A stretch of DNA of 64,000 bases from Punica granatum (lineage: Eukaryota; Streptophyta; Magnoliopsida; Myrtales; Lythraceae). Location: assembly GCF_007655135.1 (NCBI RefSeq), contig NC_045131.1, positions 25,280,001-25,344,000 on the forward strand. The letters are read 5' to 3'. Below the pieces are notes generated by a model, which did no database searches, was not told the DNA's origin, and saw only the letters and a program-made list of their open reading frames with translations. This document shows, one piece after another, positions 23,389 to 33,774 of this stretch (within the stretch, counting starts at the first letter, position 1; the number at the start of each line of letters is the position of its first letter). The position numbers were made by a program, and so were the translations under genes.

Positions 23389-26377
23389 TGTCAGCACCTA
23401 ATTTCGGTCAATCGGCTCCGAGGGGGGCAAAATTGTCATTTCCCAATTTATCACATTTTCTTAAAAAAAATTAAATTAATTTTAATTAAATTAAATTATA
23501 TATGTTTTAAAAAAAGAAGAAGAAGAAGAAGAAAATATTCGGGCAAGGCCGGGCAGCTTTGACCGGCTGCCCGGGACCCGCCGGCCCTAATTTAAAAAAA
23601 TAAAATAAAATCGGGCAGGCCGAGCATGGCCGGGCAGCGCTCGCCGGCTGCCCGTGATCCCCGCCGGCCCGGAACTGCCCCCAAATCGCGGTTTTCCGCG
23701 ATTTTCTCCAAATCTGCTGAAATCTCAATGGAAACGGGGAAGAAATTGCAATTAAACAAACAGAAATGGAATTCGGAGGTAGAGGGACACGACCCAGCAA
23801 ACGAAATCAGAAAATTGGCTCTCGATTTGGCGAATTTTGAAATCGGAGTTTCGGAGCTTTCGCCGGAAAACCGCAACCTTTTCCCCCCGATTTCGACTGA
23901 TTAAGCGCCGGTGAGGTCCCGATCGACCACGGCGAAGCACCGGCGGCGCCCAGAGCTATCCCGCTCCAGGGGGCGAGAACTGCCGGCCCCAGCCCCGTCG
24001 CCGCCGCTTTCCTCCCGATCCCGGCCGCCCTTCGGCTAACGGGCCTCGGCCCATTTCTCTTCCTTTGCAGGCTCAGCCCATTCAGGCCCAAGGTTCCCCA
24101 GTCCAGCCCAGCGCTCTTCCGGGCGGTTTTCCTTCGGGCGGTCCGGTCCGATCCGATCCGGTCCGATTCATCCAGCGATTTTTTTATTTTTACAGAGAAG
24201 CCCTTCAACTTTCCGAACTAGGTAAATTCTCAACTTAGTGGCATGATTAGGGCTCCTTTCCTGAATATTATTGCTTGCTTGATGAATATAATGTGAAATG
24301 AGTTTTCTTGCGTCGCGTGGGTGATCGGATTTGTCCCGAACTCGATTTTACGAACTTTCCATTTTGTCACATTTTAGCCCAGAGGACTCATTTTATTTTT
24401 TTTAGATCTGCCCCGAACTCTAAAATTTATTTTCAACCAAGTCCCGGTCATTTTACTATTTTCCAATCAAGCCTTGGATTTTTCAGAATTTCTCAAGCAC
24501 TCCAAAGGACTTTTCAAGTTGTTTCAGTTTAGTCCTTGGGCCATTTTTCACCCTTTTCAGATCTGCCCCGAATTTCAAAATTTATTTTCAATCAAGTCCC
24601 AGTCATTTTACTATTTTCCAATTAGCCCTGGAATTCCCAGAATTTTTCAAGAACCCCAAGGAACTTTTCGAGTTGTTTCAGTTTAGTCCTAGGGCCATTT
24701 CTTTGTTTTCAGATCAGTCCCGATTTTCAATTTCATTTCAAATAAGTCCTAGGACATTTTCAGTCATTTTTTTACAGTCCCCATTTTTTAGAATTTTCAA
24801 ATCAGTCCCCAATATTTTCAGAATTTTCAAATCAGTCCCTGCTCTTTTAAAATCGTTCAATTCAGTCCCCTGGACATTTTCTAAAATATCTGACCCTTTC
24901 CTACTTGGATCACCCACCGACAATGCATGTGCCCATTTAAATATTTTATTTTTGTAATCATATGTGATAATGTTGGAAATTAGAGTTTATCGGGCGGTCA
25001 ATTAATGGCTATCTCGACGACTCGAAATCCGTAGACTAAAGCATTCGGTAAATTTCTAATTAACCCGAAAATTCTACATACGGGATAATCGAGACATTAA
25101 ATTTGGTTAAATTAAATCACTTGACACTTTTAAATGGATTGCACTTATTGATTAATAATTTGTAATCGCGTCGACAGTTCAAGAACTGTTAGTCATGCCC
25201 TTTTTAAAATTCACAATTTCAAAAGCACCGAGATGCGTACAACGTAATCTTGATTTTCATGCACACACATATTTACCGATTCAAGGGCATGATTACCGGT
25301 TCTTGTCTTGTCGTAATCCTAGCGTAGGTTTGTGCATAGAATTGGTCAAAACATGGGAAAACAAATTAATCACAAACTCGGCTTAAATCAAACATGGGCA
25401 ATAGTCAAATAGAGGGTTAGGTTTTGGGTTTTTAGGTGAAAATACTTTTAATCTGTAAAAGCCATATTGTCACGATACAGAGTAATCTAAAAACAACCAA
25501 AACATTCGAGACTTGACTATGGACATCACGTCTGTCGGGTCCGTTAAAATAATGTCGGATGCTATATACCATATTCATCATCCCTTTGTTTGTTTTAAGG
25601 TAGGATTTGTATGCCAATATACCCCGGTTAATAATCAGTTAATTCACGTAAATTCGGAGATAACAAAATCCCATTGATTGTTTAGTTGAGCTTGCTTGTT
25701 ACATTTTTTTGCACTTGATTGTTATGCAGATCGAGCCCGATCCTTTAGGACTCGATTCACACTGGGTCCAACGCCCATAACCGTCGATCACGGGGTCCAA
25801 TACCCCCATACACCGAGTGCGCATTTAATTTAATTTTTGGTCTTTTCCAAACTATACGGTGAGCATGAGTGAAATCATGGCCAAATGCGAACCGATCGGG
25901 ATTTAGTCATTATAGCTTGTCTTTATTTATTTGAGAGAACAATGTAAGGTTTCATATTATACATATATTCATGTAAAATCCCGATCGGAGAGTAGATGGT
26001 CAGAGTGTTTCTTCGAATTTTCGGTGTCAAAACGCGTAAGATGAGCGAAACTTAATCATGCGGTAAATAAATAAAATGGCAAGCCTAGCAAGTTAGAGTA
26101 CCGAAAGGGCGTGTGGGATATAGGCCCACACGTAATAGAACCCCCGAATTCGGAATTTCCGGTTCCGTACAGACCATTGCCTTAGCATCTTAGGTGTACC
26201 CCGTACTCCTAGACCCGGGTAACTTGCCGGCCCTCGACCTTCGGGTCGTAAAATGGCAAGTGGCGACTCCTTCTCACGTGCGTCCGTCGCGCGTCCCCGG
26301 GAAGGTGGACACTCCCAAGCTGCGTTGCATAGGCGCGCGCATGCGTGCCCCGACGAGTCGAAATTCGGGTGTGCACA
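23389..26377 (+). repeat. 5' LTR of plus-strand element
   Basis: It is 2,989 bp, starts TGTCAGC and ends GCACA. It holds an AAG microsatellite (about 23,515), a GC-rich block with twin hairpins (23,551-23,653), and repeats of about 150 bp at 24,400-24,900 built on cagtttagtcc and cagatctgccccga. Alignment by eye to 33,775-36,729 shows high identity with two small indels. Confidence 0.9.
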
Positions 26378-26380
26378 GCT

Positions 26381-26398
26381 TCGCGACTCCACTGGGGA
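26381..26398 (+). promoter_or_regulatory. Primer binding site, tRNA-Arg type
   Basis: It lies 3 nt after the 5' LTR. It matches the 3' end of a plant tRNA-Arg (tccccagcggagtcgcca in DNA form) with two mismatches. The minus-strand element has the exact match, so this copy has drifted. Confidence 0.75.
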
Positions 26399-26941
26399 TA
26401 CTTAGAAGGTTCGGGCTCGTTCTCGCTTGCTTTGTTTGCTTGTTTATTTACCGCTTTCCGTAATTTCCCGCTTATCTACTTTACGCACTTTCATTTATGC
26501 ATTCGCATTGCATATCATACTAGATTCAGGTACCTACAAGTCGCGTCCCACGACCGATTTTAGGAAACACAGGTTAGATAGGGGTTCCGAGTAAGGGTAC
26601 GTCGCACGGTTGGACCGTCGATTAGGCCCCCAAAGATCCCCGCTCGATTTCAAGGAATTGACACCCTTGAGTCGGGAGCCCCCATCCTTACGTAGCACGG
26701 TCCCTGTAGTACCAAAACCATGCATTCTGCAGGAGCTTCGCGCCATCCTCCAACCCGACTCCAACAACAGTCCTTGAGTCGGCCTGCGCGCCAATTTGAA
26801 TCTTTTCTGTTCTTGAGAGAGATGTGCGATGTATACTATTCATTAAGCCGTGGACATTTTTATTTTCTACATGCATGCATCATCCAATTTCAAAATTAGG
26901 TGTCATTTGTATTGACTAGTCTTAAGTCGATTTTCCTTTCA

Positions 26942-28444
26942 TCTTGGTAAGGGATGTCACGCCCGGTCTCCTGCCCGCGCCTCGACAGAGTCACACCACC
27001 GCTCGAGGAGATTACCCGTATATGGAGAGCATTACGCCCAGTCGACTACCGTTACATCTCTGCGTTCGTAGGGGATATCCCTTTTGCTGGCTACCCGGCA
27101 CGTTGATTGGAATTTCCTCGAAGCCGCCATCGCATTCTGGAACCCAAGTCACGCCGTCTTCGACATACAGGGTACTGAGCTTACGCCAACCATCAAGGAG
27201 TACCGAACACTCATCGGTCGAACCGCAGTTGTCCACGGCCTTGTAGAACCCAATTTCCACACCGCCTGATCAACCCTAGTCTCACGCCTACTCGGGTTCC
27301 CATGACTCGTTTGAATGCTGAACTCGCATACTCCGACAGCACGGAAATTGCAATCGAGAAACTCCTCTTTTTTATTGAGTCCCGAGCGCATAGGGTCCAG
27401 GGGGATTTTCTTCGAAAAGATTTATGTCATGTTGTTCTATTGCTAATTTTTGGGACCCTCTTATTCCCTCGCTCACATAGTCTCGTCGATGCGGCCTTGG
27501 CCAGCGTTGTCCTCCAAGTGGTCGGAGGGCGTGGTTATGAGGTAGCCCTCGTGACTGAGACCAACCGGTCCCTCGACCGCGTCTTGAGAACATGCGACCG
27601 AAGGATAAGAGGATTCCCTATGCTTTTACAAATTTGGCTCCAAAGTCACGCAAACCCTCTGCGTTTGGTGCGCTCGATTATGTATTTTAATGGTCCAGAG
27701 TCAATTATTTCTCGATTGCTACCCCTCCTGCGTGTGGAAGAACGCAAGGTCTCTGAGTGGATCAAAATTTTTCGTGAAATAGCACCTAGGGGCTTCAAGT
27801 GGCGTGCCGCGTGAATGCCACTCGGACCCATGGCCCTTAGGTGTCATGATTTTTATGGAGTTCCACTCATGAGTCATGCGGGGTCCACCACTTATTTTCC
27901 GGCGCGAGTAGTGTGACAACTCGGTGGCTTACAAACGGTCCCCGAGGATACGGCGCGAACTAGATTTGAACATACTTGGCGGGAGGATCAGACACCCCCA
28001 AATCGCCAAAGTAATGTCGAACAGATCCTGGATGCGTGGCGAACTGTGATTACCGAGCTTCCATACTTCCCCGAGCATCCGACCCTCGATGAGCGAGATT
28101 TCCAGGCTACAGAAGAATACATCCTTCGCTTCTACCGATGGGGTCTAGCAACACACGAGGATTTCGTCAACTCTCCGCGAGTCGGAGATGGCGGGTCACC
28201 CGGCGCAACTCCCACTCCGAATATGGCCATCCAAGCCGAGCTCACTCATCTCAGAGCCGAAAGAGATCATCTTCGTCGAGAAGTCGCAGAGAGGGACGAG
28301 CAGCTTGTTGATCAGCATCAACTACAGAGAGAGCTCGCCCAGACCCGTGTCGAGCTACAGAGGCGCGATCAGGAATTGGCACGAGCAAACGCCGCTTTGG
28401 AGAGGTCCAGGAAAAGGGCCCGCGGGGGTACATATACACCCTAG
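26942..28444 (+). pseudogene. Retrotransposon ORF1 (DUF7745-like plus coiled coil), broken
   Basis: Pieces in two frames correspond to one protein: 27,084-27,269 (RHVDWNFLEAAIAFWNP, IQGTELTPT.EYRTLIG), then 27,302-27,814, then to 28,444. A frame change lies between 27,269 and 27,302. In-frame stops occur at 27,812-27,814 and near 27,917, each explicable by one transition. The middle resembles the DUF7745-type domain of plant Ogre-like ORF1 proteins. The end, about residues 60-130 of the 28,046 frame, is a charged coiled coil (heptads such as LRAERDHLRREVAERDEQL). The same protein occurs at 53,347-51,860 in the minus element. Its function in the element is unknown; its place upstream of gag is characteristic of Ogre-type elements. 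Confidence 0.7.
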
Positions 28445-29240
28445 GATAGACACCCCTGCCAGACCCTCGAACCAGGACTTTCCATGGCGACGGTCGCTTG
28501 CACCTCGGGCATGTTGGAAAATCGACTTAGGACTTCAATTTCAAAACTTGCATTGTACTTTGAACTTATCGAGTCAATGTGAATGACAACATTAGCTTTT
28601 GGAAAACTCACGCATCGCATGCATCCTACTCATTTATTGTTTTGCATAACAACTAACATCTCACCATACAAGTGAGTGAAGACCTCCTTCTCAAGTAGAC
28701 TAACCGCGACCTTTACTCTTCCCCCATGGCAAGGCGAGCCGTGGCTCGAGGACCGATGCACCTTCCTTGGCAAAGCTAGCTTCTCTCTAACTCCATGCAA
28801 TCAAGCGTCATCGCGTGATCGTACACATCTCTTCGCGCAACTAAGCACATCTATCAGCACAACCGAGTGCATCTTTCCGCGTCGTGCGAGCATGCCTCCA
28901 CCTTACCCATGCACACACCCCCGGCACGCTCGCACGACGCCCACCAAGCCAGTTCGCTTCCCTACACTCTTGCATTGAAATCCTGAACAGTTTATGCTCT
29001 TTCATTGTTTTCTTTTCCCATTGCAGGAAATTCCCAACAAGAAGACAGCCTGAATACTGAGCGACCACAATTGAGACAACAAACGTCTCTCATTCAGCTC
29101 ATTGGGATTTCAACACTAAGTTCCCATCCTTGCTCCACAAAGCAAGACCGCAAGAAAAATCAGAGTCACCGCTTTGCAGTGCCATGCACTTTTCCTCAGC
29201 ATTGACCTTTGCTTTTGCATCACTTGCACTTTCTTATCGA
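28445..29240 (+). other. Retrotransposon internal region, no coding sequence recognised
   Basis: It follows the ORF1 stop, where the minus element has gag. Nothing resembling gag is found on either strand. Short open frames lack motifs. Confidence 0.5.
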
Positions 29241-29249
29241 GCATGCATT

Positions 29250-29480
29250 TACTGCATTGGGCTTTAGCCCCGCATCGGGCTCGGGCCCGCTTTTGGGTTT
29301 TGGCCCCGCATCGGGCTTCGGCCCCACTTTTGGGCTTCGGCCCCACCTTTGAGCTTCGGCCCCATATCGGGCATCGGTCCTGCGTTTACTGCGTTCGGGC
29401 CCCAGCCCAGCATTTACTGCTTTTGGGCTCCAACCCAACATTTACTACATTCAGGTTTTGACACCTCGCATTTACTGCTT
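29250..29480 (+). repeat. Hairpin array with perfect TTCG loops
   Basis: Repeats of 19-30 bp each contain a short inverted repeat. Two are perfect GGGC-TTCG-GCCC (29,313-29,324 and 29,332-29,343). Others use the same stem with other loops (GGGC-TTTA-GCCC, GGGC-TCGG-GCCC) or a different stem (AGGT-TTTGAC-ACCT). The spacer catttactgc is shared with the 29-bp array at 32,395. In RNA, C(UUCG)G is an exceptionally stable tetraloop. Confidence 0.8.
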
Positions 29481-31000
29481 TCAGGCTCATCTGAAATCCA
29501 AAATCGACTTGGATTCAGATTCATCCAAGCGATACTCCGAGGAGCAAGTCTAATCCTTTCGCTGCAAAGACCGGAAGTGACAGCTCCACAAGCAGAGCAT
29601 GATCCAACTCTCGAGCGCAGGAGATATTAGCAAGATCATGTCTCCGATCAAAGAATGGATATCATCCACCTCTGTTGTGGTCGCCGATTGAACGCGGGGG
29701 CAATATGCGCAGTCTTCTTTAAACTCTCTTTTGCTTTAATTTAAATGCATTCCCCCAAATAGGCTCTCGACATGAACAAATCCTTCAATGGAGTATTATG
29801 ACAGTCTTTGCGACGCCCTATTAGTTCTGTTGGACCTGTTCGACTCGTCTGTCCTCATGGGACCCGACTCCTCAAGCCTTCCCTAGGACGACTGCGCATA
29901 CTTACTCGCAACTAGGGAAAATATGCTCATGTGACTTTAGTCACGGTCTAACCACTCCAGAGTAGTGATGACTAGATTCCCATAAACAAATGTCACCTAC
30001 ACGTAGCACCCCATGGGTCGCGCGAGGGACAAAAAGGGATTTTCCTATGGGACCACCTCATATTTCTTACCACATATTCCCCGCATAATCGCCTAATGCA
30101 TTGTCTTCTTTGTCATCATTCACAGGGGCACATTGACCACAGGCGAAGAGTGATGCACGAGTTCACGCTTCCTTGAGAACTTGTCTCGGACCCTTTCTTT
30201 ATACTTTGAGGAGGGAGGTGTCCGACGATGAGGTACCCCCCTATGAAGTCGAAAACAAGGACAATCGAGCGAATCACTCAACATTGATGCAACCGTCTTC
30301 CTCGAACATCCAGTGGCTTCAACAGCATGCACCCTCCAAGAGGCACGCGCTGTAAAGAACAACAAGAGATGATCGGAGACATCACACCAGGTGCCTACCA
30401 CGGGCCACTTCAACAAATGACGACCGGGGCATCCCGTTCAACATTCGCGCCGAGACAACCTCGGTTCCCTATTCCACATGGGGCAATTTGACATTTTCTT
30501 TTTTTAGACAACTGGGGAAATTCACATGTAATGCTTGCAAGGGCAAATGACACGAAGTTCGACTTCCGAGTGCTCGAGAGTCACACTTCCAATAAAGTCG
30601 GTCCTTACAAAATAGGGCTAGTAACACACAACAAGTCTCCACGAGGCGAAACACACCAAAGCGGCCTCGGCGATGCAAAATCGTGGAGTTTCAAACAAAG
30701 ACATGGGGCACAAAACAAACCCCAGCTGCAAGAAAAAAAGAAACAGAGCAAAAGAAGCAAGAAAAATCTGCCAATGAAGACAGAGAGAAAAGACGTGGGA
30801 AAAACCCGCCAATGAACAAAACAAGGCACCGCCGAGATTTAAAACTCCGGCACCGCCAATTCGAAGAAGAAATCAACAAACCCCGACAAAAGGGGAGCAG
30901 CAGATGCAACTCCTCGACGGAGACAGAACGCAACGCACTCGGAGGTCGAATCCTTCGAACCCTTCGCCCTTGCAAACTCGAGAGACAAAAAAGAATCGAG
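29481..31000 (+). other. Retrotransposon internal region, non-coding
   Basis: No gag or pol motif is found in six frames. The open frames at 30,531-31,045 and on the opposite strand overlap one another and are low in complexity (Lys/Gln-rich or Phe/Leu-rich), so they are not called as genes. Confidence 0.5.
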
Positions 31001-31180
31001 CCCGCTAGGCCGAAAACCCCTCGGGGCGACCTAGGCAAAAGTTAGGGTAAGAGAGAGGCACGACTGAAAATCTCGAGGCGGGCAGTCGTGGCAGAAGGAG
31101 AGCTAATCCCCTTTAGGTTGAGAAGTACGGCCCCGAGGTGGATAATCGTAGCAAAAGGAGAGTAAAACGAGAGATAAACA
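31001..31180 (+). repeat. Paired-stem modules (plus element)
   Basis: Consecutive modules follow the plan stem, short loop with aaaa, complementary stem, then ggcaaaagg-like spacer. One has CACGACTG (31,059-31,066) facing CAGTCGTG (31,083-31,090), a perfect 8-bp stem. The preceding one has CTAGGCCG facing CGACCTAG with one mismatch (31,005-31,034). They match modules at 44,880-45,190 in the other element, where the stems differ in sequence. Confidence 0.65.
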
Positions 31181-32394
31181 AAACAGTCACCTTAGGCTCT
31201 CGCACACTGCGCAAACCAGGGATCCCCAAGGAAAATGCCCAGATTATCTACTCCGACATGATTCTCGATCAGCCCTCCAACACAGCTCAACCGTCCAGCG
31301 TGGATTCCTCCTCAAGCATAGTGGGCAAACCGAGCATGCTATCCAAGCAGTTTGATACAGCCTACATAACAGAAGAACATAGGAAAAAGGGTACATCTCG
31401 CTACAGGCGTGAACTCGTGTATCCTTTTAGCCTGGGGCAACGCGTTCCCCCAAGCTTTCTCTTTTCTGTTTGTCTTTGCATAACTTCAGAATGGGTCATA
31501 ACCACCCTTCAACAGGCTACCACAAAGCCGAAATCCCAGACATTCCTTTCTAAGGTCTAGTCATAGTATTATGGAAATGGTCAAACCGAGTCTGATAAAA
31601 TCTGGGCAAAAAAAAAAATCCTCGTGCGGGTTACAAACGCAGTCGCCTTATGGCACCCTGACGAGAAGGGTTCTAAGCCGACGGGCGCGTCGAATAATCG
31701 ACAGAGCCGCTAGAGCATCATCGAAAATGTCTCGATATGCTCGTGCATGGCCAACATGAGCCTTGGAGCCCTCGCATTGAGGCCCTCGAAAATGGGATCT
31801 CATTCGCATCGCCAAAGCAAAAACTCTCCACGAGTCGCCCCGGCGACCCGAAACTGAAGAACATGCGTCGCGAACACATCCTTTTACCAGTATTTATACA
31901 TTGTTAGTAACCCCATGACTTACTGATAATGCCAGGATCACAGGTACAACAAACGCAAGAACTACGACAAACTCTGATCCCCGGTCCAAGAGGGTACGTA
32001 GGCGCTCTCAGAGCTGGAGTCCCGCATCGCTAGACGCCGGTCCCTAGTAAATGAACAACCGCCCAATCAGCAACGAGCAACCGCCTCGCAAGCAAAAATT
32101 CCATAGGCGAGACCAGGGCATTCCCAGCAAGCAATCGCTTCAGCGGCGAGACCAGTTACCAGCAAGGGTAACAAACAATCGATCCAACAGCAGGGTCGAC
32201 TTTTGGCGGATCAGACGCACAATCGCCCGAGGGGCAAAGCGGGCATCCAGCAAAGCACAACCACCCCGGTGGCAATGCAAGCCACGCCTACCACTACACC
32301 ATCCCAACAAAGCCACGACCCAATGCCAAGCGCCCCTCTTCGGCGCCCCACGCCATTCCCTAACACTAGTCGTTGCTTCTACATTCCTTGCATT
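31181..32394 (+). other. Retrotransposon 3' internal region, non-coding
   Basis: No protein motif was recognised. Around 32,080-32,200 a ggcgagaccag motif recurs, suggesting another short degraded repeat. The region ends where the 29-bp array begins. Confidence 0.45.
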
Positions 32395-33675
32395 TTCGCA
32401 TCATGCCCATCTTTACTGCCTTCCGGATTTCGCGTCCAGGACTTCGCATCCGCATCTTTACTACATTTTGGACTTCATGTCCACATTCATTGCATTCCGC
32501 ATTTCGTGTCCGTGTCTATTGCATTCCGAACTTCGTGTCCTCATTTACTGCTTTCCGGACTTCGTGTCCGCATTCACTGCATTTCGGACTTCGTGTCCGC
32601 ATTCATTGTTCTTCGGACCTCGTGTCCACATTCACTGCTTTCCGGACTTCGTGTCCATATTCACTGCATTCCGGACTTCGCATCCGCATTCACTACTTTT
32701 CGGACTTCGTGTCCCCATCTACTGCATTTCGGACTTCGTGTCCGCATTCACTGTTCTTAGGACTTCGTGTCCATCTTTACTGCTTTTCGGACTTCGTGTC
32801 CATTTTTATCGCTTTTCGGACTTCGCGTCCAGGACTTCGTATCCATCATTACCGCTTTTTCGGACTTCGTGTCCACGGGGTTTGCGTCCATTTTTACTGC
32901 TTTTCGGACTTCGCGTCCAGGACTTCGTGTCCATCTTTACTGCTTTTCGGACTTCGCGTCCATCTTTACCGCTTTTCAGACTTCGCGTCCAGGACTTTGC
33001 GTCCATTTTTACTACTTTTCGGACGTCGCGTCCAGGACTTCGTGTCCATCTTTACTGCTTTTTGGACTTCGCATCCAGGACTTCGTGTCGGCATCTACTG
33101 CTTTTCGGACTTCGCGTCCAGGACTTCGTGTCCATCTTTACAGCTTTTCGGACTTCGCGTCCGCATCTTTACTGCATTTTGGACTTCGTGTCCACATTCA
33201 TTGTGTTTCGGACTTCGTGTCCGTGTCTATTGCATTTCGGACTTCGTGTCCTCATTTACTGCTTTCCGAACTTCGTGTCCGCATTCATTGCATTTGGGAC
33301 TTCGCGTCCACATCTATTGCATTTTGGACTTCGTGTCCGTGTCTACTGCATTCCGGACTTCGTGTCTGCATATACTGCTTTTCGGACTTCGTGTCCGCAT
33401 TTACAACTTTTCGGATCTCGTGTCCTCATTTGCTTCTTCCCGGACTTCGTGTCCGTATCTACTATTTTTCGGACTTCGTGTCCTCATTTACTGCTTTCCG
33501 GACTTCGTATCCGCAGCTGCATTTCGGACCTCGTGTCCACATTTACGGCTTTCCGGACTTCGTGTCCTCATTTACTGCTTTTCGGACTTCGTGTCCTCAT
33601 TTGCTTCTTCCCGGACTTCGTGTCCGTATCTACTGCATTTCGGACTTTGTGTCCTCATTTATTGCATTTCGGACA
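32395..33675 (+). repeat. 29-bp tandem hairpin array (plus element)
   Basis: About forty units of the form tttcggacttcgtgtccg plus cattcactgca are placed head to tail, some with an inserted half unit (aggacttcgcgtcc). Each unit has the inverted repeat CGGAC-TTCGT-GTCCG. Because 29 is not a multiple of three and the unit lacks stops on this strand, all three frames stay open for hundreds of codons (553, 495 and 303). The array lies just upstream of the polypurine tract and 3' LTR. An inverted homologue is at 43,450-44,262. Confidence 0.92.
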
Positions 33676-33760
33676 TGAGGAGAATTGTCAAACGGTTGCC
33701 AGGACCAAATGAGGTGCTTCTTATAATCTTTGGCTGCATCCTCTATCCGAGCACGCAACC

Positions 33761-33774
33761 AAAGAGGGGCAAGC
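33761..33774 (+). promoter_or_regulatory. Polypurine tract
   Basis: The purine run aaagaggggcaa lies directly before the 3' LTR and ends 2 nt from its TG. It is the usual plus-strand primer site, and the minus element has the equivalent at 43,304-43,317. Confidence 0.75.

Noticed and set aside
23592..24208. ORFs on both strands in the LTR GC-rich block
   Set aside because: They are repeated in every LTR copy but disrupted by different indels, with overlapping frames on both strands; more likely a leader or promoter region than coding.
30531..31045. Lys/Gln-rich ORFs and opposite Phe/Leu-rich ORFs
   Set aside because: Low-complexity mirror frames without motifs, inside a non-coding part of a retrotransposon.
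32395..33675. CRISPR array
   Set aside because: Units are contiguous with no unique spacers, the genome is a plant, and no cas genes are present.
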